Of a DNA stretch of 64,000 nucleotides, positions 17,864-25,207 are shown piece after piece. Below the pieces are notes generated by a model. That model worked only from the letters and a program-made list of their open reading frames with translations. It made no database searches and was not told the origin of the DNA. This DNA comes from Sphingomonas sp. MA1305 (GTDB lineage Bacteria; Pseudomonadota; Alphaproteobacteria; Sphingomonadales; Sphingomonadaceae). A program made the translations under genes and the position numbers. The stretch is taken from NCBI RefSeq assembly GCF_016107325.1, contig NZ_RCVT01000001.1:1364001-1428000 (forward strand), read 5' to 3'. Numbering within the stretch: position 1 is the first letter of the stretch; every line of letters starts with the position of its first letter.

Positions 17864-18241
17864 ATGAACGACAGCAAGGTCGATCCCGAGCGCGGCGACC
17901 GCGGCCCGTTCGACGCCGATCAGGGCACCTTCGGCCAGGACTATAATCGCGACCGCGAGGCCGCGATGGGCCGCGACAACCCCAGCGGCACGGTCGGCGC
18001 GCGCCCCGGCGACTCACCGCCGCCGCGCGATCCGAACCTGCCCGCCGACAACGGCCGCCGCGCCTATTTCGACCCGGAGACCGGCGAGGTGCACGGCAGC
18101 GGATCGTCCGCCGGCGGCGGCAATCCCGGCGACGATCTCAACAGCGACGCCGGCGGCGGCGACGGCTATCCGCTGACCGGCCGTGCCGGTACGGTCGAGC
18201 AGGCACCGGACGATCTCGGCCCGCCGCATTTCAAGGAATAG
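17864..18241 (+). CDS. Small hydrophilic, probably disordered protein
   Basis: A 125-residue protein very rich in Gly, Asp, Pro, Asn and Arg, with no hydrophobic core, signal peptide or membrane segment. It begins MNDSKVDPERGDRGPFDADQ and ends with APDDLGPPHFKE. It has one YFDPETGEVHGSG segment that resembles a folded beta hairpin. I do not recognise the family; the composition suggests an intrinsically disordered protein, perhaps stress-related. ATG 17861 and 17864 are adjacent; GAGGAG at 17852-17857 is 6 bases before 17864, which is preferred. The gene is divergent from tetR, sharing the 130-bp region with operator O3, so TetR might also affect it. It is convergent with radA. Confidence 0.65.
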   Translation: MNDSKVDPERGDRGPFDADQGTFGQDYNRDREAAMGRDNPSGTVGARPGDSPPPRDPNLPADNGRRAYFDPETGEVHGSGSSAGGGNPGDDLNSDAGGGDGYPLTGRAGTVEQAPDDLGPPHFKE

Positions 18242-18297
18242 CGGCCGTATCGAAACGCCCGGCGGGGCGGCGCGGCCCAGCCGCCCGCCCCGTCGCC

Positions 18298-19677
18298 TCA
18301 TCCCCGGCCGAGCATATGGTCGACGAACTGCGCCAGCGTGCGGAATCCCGCCAGCTTCAGCCCGCTGTCCTCGCCACCCTTGGTCATCGCCACCGGCACC
18401 AGTGCCCTCTCGAAGCCGAGCTTCGCCGCCTCCTTCAGCCGCAGCGCGCCATGCGCCACCGGGCGGATCTCCCCCGACAGGGAAATCTCGCCGAACGCCA
18501 CCGCATCGACCGGCACCGGCCGTTCAGATAGCGCGGACACCAACGCCGCCGCCACCGCGACGTCGGCCGCCGGGTCCTGCACGCGATAGCCGCCGGCGAC
18601 GTTGAGATAGACTTCCGCCGAGGAGAAGGAGAGGCCGCAGCGCGCCTCCAGCACGGCGAGGATCATCGCCAGCCTGCCGCTGTCCCAGCCGACCACCGCG
18701 CGACGCGGCGTCGCCCCGCTCGCCAGCCGGACGGTCAGCGCCTGGATCTCGACCAGCACCGGCCGCGTCCCCTCCAGCGCCGGGAAGACGGTCGCCCCCG
18801 TCACCCCCTCCTCGCGGTTGGTCAGGAACAGCGCCGAGGGGTTGGACACCTCGCTCAGCCCCTCGTTCTGCATCGCGAACACGCCGATCTCGTCGGTGCC
18901 GCCGAAGCGGTTCTTGATCGCGCGCAGGATTCGATATTGGTGACTGCGTTCGCCCTCGAACGCGAGCACGGTGTCGACCATATGCTCCAGCACGCGCGGC
19001 CCGGCGATGCTGCCGTCCTTAGTGACATGGCCGACGAGCACCAGCGCGGTGCCGCGCTCCTTGGCGAAGCGGATCAGCTCCTGCGCCGAGGCGCGCACCT
19101 GGCTGACCGTGCCGGGCGCGCCCTCGATCGTGTCGGAATGCATCGTCTGGATCGAATCGATCACCAGCAGCGCCGGCGGCGCGCCCATCGACAGGGTGGT
19201 GAGGATGTCGCGGGTCGAGGTCGCCGCCGCCAGCTGCACCGGTGCTGCGCCCAGCCCCAGCCGCCGCGCCCGCAGCCGCACCTGGTCCGCCGCCTCCTCG
19301 CCGGAGACATAGGCCACGGCCCGCCCCGCGCTCGCCAGCTTCGCCGCCGCCTGCAGCAGCAACGTCGACTTGCCGATGCCGGGATCGCCGCCGATCAGCG
19401 TCGCCGACCCCTCGACGAAGCCGCCGCCGAGCGCCCGGTCCAGCTCGGCGATCCCCGTCGCCATCCGTTCGGGCAGCGCGATGTCCGCGTCGAGCCCGAC
19501 CAGCTGCACCGCCCGCCCGCCGCTCTGCAGATTATGTTTGGCGTGGAACGGCGTGACGACCGAGGGCGCTTCCTCGACCAGGGTGTTCCATTCCGCGCAA
19601 TCGGCGCACTGCCCCGCCCAGCGGTGCGACACCGATCCGCAGGCCTGGCAGACATATCGTTTCTGGGGCTTCGCCAT
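18298..19677 (-). CDS. radA: DNA repair protein RadA
   Basis: RadA (Sms) is a RecA-like ATPase that drives branch migration and processing of recombination intermediates. The 459-residue protein begins MAKPQKRYVCQACGSVSH and has the N-terminal four-Cys zinc finger (CQACGS..GQCADC). Walker A GGDPGIGKSTLLLQ lies near residue 95, the RadA-specific KNRFGGTDEIGVF motif near 255, and a C-terminal Lon-protease-like domain ends the protein (DVAVAAALVSALSERPVP, FGEISLSGEIRPV). The frame is open to 19785; ATG 19677 gives the standard start with the zinc finger at the beginning. The gene is upstream of a repeat element and is not obviously cotranscribed with anything. Confidence 0.97.
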   Translation of the reverse strand: MAKPQKRYVCQACGSVSHRWAGQCADCAEWNTLVEEAPSVVTPFHAKHNLQSGGRAVQLVGLDADIALPERMATGIAELDRALGGGFVEGSATLIGGDPGIGKSTLLLQAAAKLASAGRAVAYVSGEEAADQVRLRARRLGLGAAPVQLAAATSTRDILTTLSMGAPPALLVIDSIQTMHSDTIEGAPGTVSQVRASAQELIRFAKERGTALVLVGHVTKDGSIAGPRVLEHMVDTVLAFEGERSHQYRILRAIKNRFGGTDEIGVFAMQNEGLSEVSNPSALFLTNREEGVTGATVFPALEGTRPVLVEIQALTVRLASGATPRRAVVGWDSGRLAMILAVLEARCGLSFSSAEVYLNVAGGYRVQDPAADVAVAAALVSALSERPVPVDAVAFGEISLSGEIRPVAHGALRLKEAAKLGFERALVPVAMTKGGEDSGLKLAGFRTLAQFVDHMLGRG

Positions 19678-19718
19678 GGCGGCGGATATAGCGACGCGAG
19701 AACGATTAGGGAACAGCA

Positions 19719-19851
19719 ATCCTCCCCGGCACGGGGACGTGGCAGCGCGTGAGCGCTGACGGAGGGGGCCGTCCACGCAGCGCAACGTCCGTGGAAAGCC
19801 CCCTCCACCGCCTTCGGCGGTCCCCCTCCCCGCGAGCGGGGAGGATTTCCG
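19719..19851. repeat. Intergenic repeat with 'CCTCCCC..GGGGAGG' ends
   Basis: The gap between gst and radA holds a GC-rich element whose ends are reverse complements (AATCCTCCCCGGCACGGGG on the left; CCCCGCGAGCGGGGAGGATT on the right). Internally there is a hairpin with GTGGCAGCGCGTGAGCGCTGAC and a second one, CACCGCCTTCGGCGGT (parts only shown). This is a second class of dispersed repeat, different from the 9486/21819 type. Only one copy is in this window. It may serve as a transcript end for gst-distal or radA-proximal RNA. Confidence 0.65.
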
Positions 19852-19857
19852 CCAGGC

Positions 19858-20562
19858 CTATCCCGGCGGCGGGATGTTGAGGCCGCGCTGCACCGCCGGC
19901 CGGGCCAGCCCCCGCTCCAGCCAGGCGGCGACATTGCCGAACTGGTCGAAGCCGACCAGCTCGCGCGCCTCGTAGAAGGTGATCAGGTTGCGCACCCAGC
20001 CGAGCATCGCAATGTCCGCGATCGAATAATGGTCGCCGAGGAACCAGCTGCGATCGGCCAGCACCCGGTCCATCACGCCGAGCAGCCGCTGCGCCTCCGC
20101 GACGTAGCGGTCGCGCGGCCGCTTGTCCTCCCAATCCTTGCCGGCGAATTTGTTGAAGAAGCCGAGCTGGCCGAACATCGGACCGACGCCGCCCATCTGG
20201 AACATCACCCACTGGATCGCCTGCCACCGGTCCGCCGGCCCCTGGCCGAGCAGCTGGCCGGTCTTCTCCGCCAGATAAAGCAGGATCGCACCGCTTTCGA
20301 ACAGCGCCAGCGGCACACCGCCCGGCCCTTCCGGATCGATCATCGCCGGGATCTTGCCGTTCGGGTTGAGCGAGACGAAGGCGTCCGACTTCTGGTCGTC
20401 CTTGGCGAAATCGACCAGATGCGCCTCATACGGCAGGCCGGTCTCCTCGAGCATGATCGACGCCTTGACGCCATTGGGCGTCGGCAGCGAGTAGAGCTGG
20501 ATGCGATCGGGATATTGCGCCGGCCAGCGCTGCGTGATCGGAAAGGCGGATAGGTCGGCCAT
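19858..20562 (-). CDS. Glutathione S-transferase, YghU/YfcG (Nu-class)-like
   Basis: A 234-residue cytosolic glutathione-dependent enzyme. The N-terminal thioredoxin fold shows IQLYSLPTPNGVKASIMLEE (residues 21-40). The TPNG motif in place of the usual catalytic Tyr/Ser is the mark of YghU-type proteins, which act as disulfide-bond reductases with two glutathiones. LNPNGKIPAMIDPEG and LFESGAILLYLAEKTGQLLG form the glutathione-binding half; the C-terminal helical domain follows, with SIADIAMLGWVRN. The open frame extends to 20676, but the ATG at 20562 is preceded by GAGGGAG and gives the family's normal start. It is divergent from the glycosyltransferase with 58 bp between starts. Confidence 0.9.
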   Translation of the reverse strand: MADLSAFPITQRWPAQYPDRIQLYSLPTPNGVKASIMLEETGLPYEAHLVDFAKDDQKSDAFVSLNPNGKIPAMIDPEGPGGVPLALFESGAILLYLAEKTGQLLGQGPADRWQAIQWVMFQMGGVGPMFGQLGFFNKFAGKDWEDKRPRDRYVAEAQRLLGVMDRVLADRSWFLGDHYSIADIAMLGWVRNLITFYEARELVGFDQFGNVAAWLERGLARPAVQRGLNIPPPG

Positions 20563-20620
20563 GGTCGTCAACTCCCTCGTCGGTTGCGCCCCGACATAGT
20601 CGTGCCGCAATCGCCGCGCT

Positions 20621-21799
20621 ATGGCCGACGCCGTCATGCAACCGTCGGATCTTCGCGTCGCGCTGTTCAGCGGCAACTACAATTACACGCGCGACGGCGC
20701 CAATCAGGCGCTCAACCTGCTGGTCGGGCATCTGCTGCGCCAGGGCGTGACGGTGCGCGTCTATTCGCCGACCATCGATCCGCCCGCCTTTCCGCCGACC
20801 GGGGATATCGTCTCGGTGCCGGCGATCCCGATGCCGGGCGGTCGCGCCGAATATCGTCTGGGCCGATATCTGCCCGCGGCGACGCGCGCCGATCTGGAAG
20901 CCTTTGCCCCCAACATCGTCCACGTCTCCGCGCCCGAATTCCTCAACCACGGCGCGGTCACCTGGGCACGGCGACACGGCGTGCCCGTCGTCGCCTCGTT
21001 CCACACCCGCTTCGAAACCTATTTCCGCTATTACAAGATCGGCTTCATCGAACCGCTGATCAAGGCGATCATGACGCGCTTCTACAATCGCGTCGATCTG
21101 GTCATGCCGCCCAGCCCCAGCATGGGCGCGACGATGCGCGAATGGGGCGTGACCACGCCGATGACGCTGTGGTCGCGCGGCATCGACCACGACCGCTTCC
21201 GCCCCGACCGCCGCAGCCCCGACTGGCGCCGCTCGCTCGGCATCGCCGACGACGAGGTGGCGATCGGCTTCCTCGGCCGGCTGGTCAAGGAAAAGGGCCT
21301 CGACGTCTTTGCCGACGTGCTCGCCGAACTGCGCCGGCGCGGGGTGCGCCACAAGGCGCTGGTGATCGGCAAGGGCCCGGCGGAGGCATGGTTCGCCGAG
21401 GCCGCGCCGGGTGCGGTGTTCGCCGGCTTCCAGTCGGGCGACGCGCTGGGCCGGGCGGTCGCGTCGATGGACATCTTCTTCAATCCCAGCATCACCGAGA
21501 CATTCGGCAACGTCACCACCGAGGCGATGGCCGCCGGCGTGCCGGTCGTCGCCGCGCGCGCGACCGGCGCGGTCGACCTCGTCGAGGACGGCGTCACCGG
21601 CTATCTGGTTAGCCCCCGCGACATCGCCGGCTATGCCGATGCGATCGCCCGTATCGCCGGCGACCCCGTGCTCCGCACCAACATGGGCCACGCCGGCCAC
21701 GCCGCCGCGGCCGGCTACAAATGGGATACGGCGAACCAGGCGGTGCTCGACGCCTATCTGAAACTTCGCGCCGAAAAGGCTCATTCCGACGGCAATTGA
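20621..21799 (+). CDS. GT4-family glycosyltransferase (GT-B fold)
   Basis: A 392-residue glycosyltransferase that probably transfers a nucleotide-sugar residue to a lipid or sugar acceptor at the inner membrane. The N-terminal domain begins DLRVALFSGNYNYTRDGANQ, with the glycine-rich acceptor-side loop GANQALN. The C-terminal Rossmann domain (GFLGRLVKEKGLDVFADVL near 220) ends with the GT4 E-x7-E region SITETFGNVTTEAMAAGVPV near 291-310, where FGNVTTEAM holds the donor-binding Glu. It resembles plant/bacterial sulfoquinovosyl or mannosyl transferases (MgtA-like); the donor sugar cannot be assigned. The start may be ATG 20621 or 20636. It stands alone, followed by the repeat at 21819. Confidence 0.85.
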   Translation: MADAVMQPSDLRVALFSGNYNYTRDGANQALNLLVGHLLRQGVTVRVYSPTIDPPAFPPTGDIVSVPAIPMPGGRAEYRLGRYLPAATRADLEAFAPNIVHVSAPEFLNHGAVTWARRHGVPVVASFHTRFETYFRYYKIGFIEPLIKAIMTRFYNRVDLVMPPSPSMGATMREWGVTTPMTLWSRGIDHDRFRPDRRSPDWRRSLGIADDEVAIGFLGRLVKEKGLDVFADVLAELRRRGVRHKALVIGKGPAEAWFAEAAPGAVFAGFQSGDALGRAVASMDIFFNPSITETFGNVTTEAMAAGVPVVAARATGAVDLVEDGVTGYLVSPRDIAGYADAIARIAGDPVLRTNMGHAGHAAAAGYKWDTANQAVLDAYLKLRAEKAHSDGN

Positions 21800-21818
21800 G
21801 CATCAACCCGCCCAACGC

Positions 21819-21914
21819 CGTCATCCCCGCGAAGGCGGGGATCCAGAACCTCTGATGTTTCGGACCGATCGCTGGCGTCAGCCAATCTGGATTCCCGCCT
21901 CCGCGGGAATCACG
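21819..21914. repeat. Intergenic inverted repeat, 'CGTCATCCCCGC' family, second copy
   Basis: The left arm, 21819-21846, starts CGTCATCCCCGCGAAGGC and the right arm, 21887-21914, starts CTGGATTCCCGCCTCCGC. They are reverse complements with a few mismatches. It is clearly the same element as 9486-9581, and again lies between convergent genes (the glycosyltransferase and DUF2218). It may function as a bidirectional terminator. Confidence 0.85.
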
Positions 21915-21932
21915 ACGATATGCGAGGTCCGC

Positions 21933-22223
21933 CTATCCCGCCCGCCAGTCGAAGGTCAGCGGCGCCTCGCGGAAGGCGAAGCGGTCGAGGTGGCGCGCCA
22001 CCACCTCGCGCATCCGCGCCTCGTCGTCGCCCTCCGGTACGGTCAGCACGACATCGAGCGTTTCGCTGTCCGCCCGCATCTGCAGTCGCGATCCGTTGGG
22101 AAAGGCGATCTCGCCCTCCTCCTCCGAATAGCGGACCTCCATCTTATGGCTCCAATGCTTGGCGAGCTGCTGGAGATAGCGGCTGGCCGAATGGGTCGGC
22201 ACCCGTGCCACCGAGACGCTCAT
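21933..22223 (-). CDS. DUF2218 family protein
   Basis: A 96-residue soluble protein starting MSVSVARVPTHSASRYLQQL, with KHWSHKMEVRYSEEEGEI and GSRLQMRADSETLDVVLTV. This is the typical DUF2218 pattern: an N-terminal helix with HSASRYLQQLAKHW, then alternating beta strands. The biochemical function of DUF2218 is not known to me; it is often near metal-uptake or stress genes. Its ATG overlaps the stop codon of the PadR regulator gene (ATGA), so the two are translationally coupled and almost certainly an operon. It is convergent with the glycosyltransferase across the repeat at 21819. Confidence 0.85.
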   Translation of the reverse strand: MSVSVARVPTHSASRYLQQLAKHWSHKMEVRYSEEEGEIAFPNGSRLQMRADSETLDVVLTVPEGDDEARMREVVARHLDRFAFREAPLTFDWRAG

Positions 22224-22846
22224 TTCAGCCGCTCGATCTTGCGGACGACCTCGTCGATCAGCTCGGCGACATCGTGCGCGGCCTCTTCCGACAGATCGTT
22301 GGCCTCCAGCCGGTTCTGCAGCACGGTGCGCAGGTTGCGCATCGCCCGCCGGATCGGCACGCGGTCGGTGCGCGCACGATGCTCGCCCAGCCCGGTCAGC
22401 CTGGCCATCAGCGCGGCGACCAGCTCGGCCCGCTCCGCCAGATGCGCCCGTCCCGCCTCGGTCACCGCGAAGCGCTTGCGCGCGCCCTCGCTTGCCTGCT
22501 CCTCGATCAGCTCCATCTCGTTGAGCATGGTCAGCGCGGGATAGACCACGCCGGGGCTCGGCGCATAGGCGCCGCCGGTCAGCTCCTCGACCGCCTTGAT
22601 CAGTTCGTAGCCGTGGCGCGGCGTGTCGGCGATCATCTTCAGCAGCACAAGGCGCAATTCGCTGCCGTCGAACATCCGCCGTCGCCCGCCGCCGCCACCG
22701 CGGCCGTGCTCGCCGAACAGCTCGGCAAAGCCCTGCTCCAGCCGCTCGCCCCATTGCTCCCAGCCGCCGCGCGGCCCGAAGCCATGGTCGCGTCCATGGC
22801 CATGGCCCCGCCCCATGCGGTGTCCTTCGTGTCTGTGTCCGAACAT
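22220..22846 (-). CDS. PadR family transcriptional regulator with His/Gly-rich N-terminus
   Basis: A 208-residue repressor. The first 25 residues (MFGHRHEGHRMGRGHGHG and on) carry six histidines among Gly and Arg, an unusual extension that could bind a metal. The PadR winged helix covers about residues 58-132 (LRLVLLKMIADTPRHGYELI, GVVYPALTMLNEMELIEEQ, KRFAVTEAGRAHLAE), and the C-terminal dimerising coiled coil follows (RNLRTVLQNRLEANDLSEE). An AGGAGA lies 4 and 7 bases before adjacent ATG codons 22849 and 22846; 22846 is chosen. The frame is open to 22900. A perfect inverted repeat at 22874-22919 overlaps its promoter, and DUF2218 follows with a 4-base overlap. Confidence 0.88.
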   Translation of the reverse strand: MFGHRHEGHRMGRGHGHGRDHGFGPRGGWEQWGERLEQGFAELFGEHGRGGGGGRRRMFDGSELRLVLLKMIADTPRHGYELIKAVEELTGGAYAPSPGVVYPALTMLNEMELIEEQASEGARKRFAVTEAGRAHLAERAELVAALMARLTGLGEHRARTDRVPIRRAMRNLRTVLQNRLEANDLSEEAAHDVAELIDEVVRKIERLK

Positions 22847-22873
22847 CATGGTCTCCTGTCGTTCCTGTCGCGA

Positions 22874-22919
22874 AGATATATCGCAGATCGAAAGAGTCAA
22901 GACCGTCTGCGATATATCT
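22874..22919. promoter_or_regulatory. Perfect 14-bp inverted repeat, candidate PadR operator
   Basis: AGATATATCGCAGA (22874-22887) and TCTGCGATATATCT (22906-22919) are perfect reverse complements, separated by 18 bases, so their centres are 32 bp (three turns) apart. It sits about 30 bases upstream of the PadR start and about 100 bases upstream of rarA. PadR-family proteins often bind paired palindromes of this kind; each half contains the self-complementary GATATATC. Autoregulation of padR-DUF2218 is likely, and an effect on rarA possible. Confidence 0.7.
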
Positions 22920-23015
22920 CGCTATGCTGGAACCATGGCCTATACGCGAGACTTTCGAGAACTTCCGGCTGCCAGCCCAGGTGACGGCGTCGCCGCCACC
23001 CCCTATCTCGGCGCC

Positions 23016-24335
23016 ATGGCAGACCTGCTCACCGGCCTCGAACCGGAGCCGACCCCCGCCCCGGCCGCGGCCGATGCCCCGCTCGCCGACCGGCTGCGCC
23101 CGCAGCGGCTCGCCGAGGTCGTCGGGCAGGAGCATCTCACCGGCCCCGACGGCGCGATCGGCCGCATGGTCGCCGCCGGGCGGCTGTCGTCGATGATCCT
23201 CTGGGGTCCGCCGGGCACCGGCAAGACCACCATCGCGCGCCTGCTCGCCGACGCCGTGTCCCTGCGCTTCGTCGCCATTTCCGCCGTCTTCTCGGGCGTC
23301 GCCGACCTCAAGAAGGCCTTTGCCGAGGCCCGCGACCACGCCCGCCTCGGCCGGCGCACGTTGCTGTTCGTCGACGAGATCCACCGCTTCAATCGCGCGC
23401 AGCAGGATGGTTTCCTGCCCTATGTCGAGGACGGCACCGTCACCCTGGTCGGCGCGACCACGGAAAACCCGTCCTTCGAACTCAATGCCGCGGTGCTCAG
23501 CCGCGCGCAGGTGCTGATCCTCCACCGTCTGGGTGCCGAGGCGCTCGGCAAGCTGCTCGACCGCGCCGAGGCGCTGGAGGGCCGCCCCCTGCCGCTGACC
23601 CAGGAGGCGCGCGCGGCGATGATCGCGCAAGCCGATGGCGACGGCCGTTTCCTGCTCAACCAGGCGGAGACCCTGTTCTCCGTCGACCTGTCTGCGCCGC
23701 TCGATCCCGCCGGCCTGTCCGCCTTCCTGCAGCGGCGCGTGGCGGTCTACGACAAGGACCGTGAGGGCCATTACAATCTGATCAGCGCGCTCCACAAATC
23801 GATCCGCGGCTCCGATCCGCAGGCGGCGCTCTATTATCTCGCCCGCATGCTGACCGCCGGCGAGGAGCCGCTCTACGTGCTCCGCCGCCTGACCCGTGCC
23901 GCGGTCGAGGACATCGGCCTCGCCGATCCGCAGGCGCTGGTCCAGTGTATCGCCGCCAAGGACACCTACGACTTCCTCGGCTCGCCGGAGGGCGAGCTGG
24001 CGATCGCCCAGGCCTGCCTCTACCTCGCCACCGCGCCCAAATCGAACGCCGCCTATATGGCGCAGAAGAAGGCGTGGCGGACGGCGAAGGAGACGGGGTC
24101 GCTGATGCCGCCGGACAATATCCTCAACGCCCCGACCAAGCTGATGAAGCAGATCGGCTATGGCGCCGATTACGCCTATGACCATGACGCGCCGGACGGC
24201 TTCTCGGGCGCCAATTACTGGCCGGCCGAATTGCCGCCGCAGACCTTCTACGCGCCGAGCGGTCGCGGCTTCGAGAAGCGCCTGCAGGAACGGCTCGACT
24301 ATTGGGACCAGCTGCGCCGCGAGCGCAACGGCTAG
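23016..24335 (+). CDS. rarA: Replication-associated recombination protein RarA (MgsA)
   Basis: RarA is an AAA+ clamp-loader-like ATPase that acts at stalled replication forks. The 439-residue protein, beginning MADLLTGLEPEPTP, has Walker A GPPGTGKT (64-71), Walker B LLFVDEIHRFN (about 118-128), sensor 1 GATTENPSFELNAAVLSRAQ and the C-terminal MgsA oligomerisation domain (KSIRGSDPQAALYYLARML, YLATAPKSNAAYMAQKKAW). The frame is open upstream to 22623, and an ATG at 22935 is possible, but only 23016 gives the usual family start. No strong ribosome-binding site was found. Its stop overlaps that of the convergent decarboxylase by 4 bases. Confidence 0.93.
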   Translation: MADLLTGLEPEPTPAPAAADAPLADRLRPQRLAEVVGQEHLTGPDGAIGRMVAAGRLSSMILWGPPGTGKTTIARLLADAVSLRFVAISAVFSGVADLKKAFAEARDHARLGRRTLLFVDEIHRFNRAQQDGFLPYVEDGTVTLVGATTENPSFELNAAVLSRAQVLILHRLGAEALGKLLDRAEALEGRPLPLTQEARAAMIAQADGDGRFLLNQAETLFSVDLSAPLDPAGLSAFLQRRVAVYDKDREGHYNLISALHKSIRGSDPQAALYYLARMLTAGEEPLYVLRRLTRAAVEDIGLADPQALVQCIAAKDTYDFLGSPEGELAIAQACLYLATAPKSNAAYMAQKKAWRTAKETGSLMPPDNILNAPTKLMKQIGYGADYAYDHDAPDGFSGANYWPAELPPQTFYAPSGRGFEKRLQERLDYWDQLRRERNG

Positions 24336-25192
24336 CGCGACGCCAGCGCCTTGCCGGCCCGGATCGCCTGCCCCTCGACCAGACCCGGCGCCAGCGCGAC
24401 GCCGGCCGGCAGGAAGACAACGATGGTCGAACCATGTTCGAACCAGCCCATTTCGTCGCCCTTGCTCAGGCGCGCGTCACAGGCCACCCGCGCCGAGCCG
24501 ACGTCCCGCAACGATCGCTCGGTGTCGAGGAAGGTCAGCCGGATGCTCGCCACCAGGATCGCCGCAACCGGCACCAGCAGCAGCGGCGTGCCGTCCGCCA
24601 ACCGCGCCTCGATCACCGCCCGCTCGTTGCGGCAGAACAGCCGTTCGACCCGCTTGAGCGCGATCGGATTGACGTTCCAGCAGTCGCCCGAAAGATAGGT
24701 CACGCCCCCCACGGTCAAACCGTGCGGCGCGTGGAAGCGGTGGTACATGCCCGCGGTCAGCCGCAGCGTCACGAAGCTGCCGTCGCGGAACCTGTCCGCC
24801 ACCGCGGCATCGGGGATCAACTCGCCGAGCCGGTAGGGGAAGCCCTTGACCTGATACAGACGATCGCCGTCGATCCGCCCGTGCGCACCCACGATCGCAT
24901 CGCAGGGCGAGGCGATCGTCGCCGGATCGGGATCGAAGACCCGCGCGCCCGGCCGCAGCGCCCGCGTGAAGCCATCGCGCAGGGACCGGAAGCGTGTCGT
25001 CGCCGCATCCGACAGATCGACCCCGCCGAAAAAGCGCCACAGCGCCAGCGCCGGCCGCGCCACCAGCGGGTGCTCGACCGCAGCGATCCGCCCGACCATC
25101 CGGGTGGCGAATCGCCGCGGCAGGCGGTTGGTGAGCAGGAAATTGATGTCCTCCTGCAACAGCAGCCGCATCAGGCCCTTCGGGGCTGTCAT
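24332..25192 (-). CDS. Phosphatidylserine decarboxylase-like enzyme (PSD-B/archaetidylserine type)
   Basis: PSD enzymes convert phosphatidylserine to phosphatidylethanolamine using a pyruvoyl group created by self-cleavage. The 286-residue length fits the long, PSD-B-like subgroup. The Asp-His-Ser triad is complete: SPCDAIVG (about 94-101), MYHRFHAPHG (about 149-158), and the self-cleavage site GST in WFEHGSTIVVF (about 253-263). HGST differs from the usual LGST but keeps the Gly-Ser-Thr core. GVTYLSGDCWNVNPIALKR is also typical. The ATG 25192 is divergent from the aminotransferase start at 25208 (about 15 bp), an extremely tight head-to-head pair. Together with pmtA at 28.2 kb this makes a headgroup-synthesis neighbourhood; whether it is the only PSD of the genome is unknown. 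Confidence 0.88.
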   Translation of the reverse strand: MTAPKGLMRLLLQEDINFLLTNRLPRRFATRMVGRIAAVEHPLVARPALALWRFFGGVDLSDAATTRFRSLRDGFTRALRPGARVFDPDPATIASPCDAIVGAHGRIDGDRLYQVKGFPYRLGELIPDAAVADRFRDGSFVTLRLTAGMYHRFHAPHGLTVGGVTYLSGDCWNVNPIALKRVERLFCRNERAVIEARLADGTPLLLVPVAAILVASIRLTFLDTERSLRDVGSARVACDARLSKGDEMGWFEHGSTIVVFLPAGVALAPGLVEGQAIRAGKALASR

Positions 25193-25207
25193 CGTGACGT
25201 CACCCGT

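Noticed and set aside
9486-21914. Repeats considered as CRISPR units
   Set aside because: They are isolated inverted repeats far apart, with no regular spacers and no cas genes.
24302-25207. Upstream extension of the aminotransferase frame to 24302
   Set aside because: The extension runs antisense through the PSD-like gene and has shadow composition; ATG 25208 is the first sensible start.
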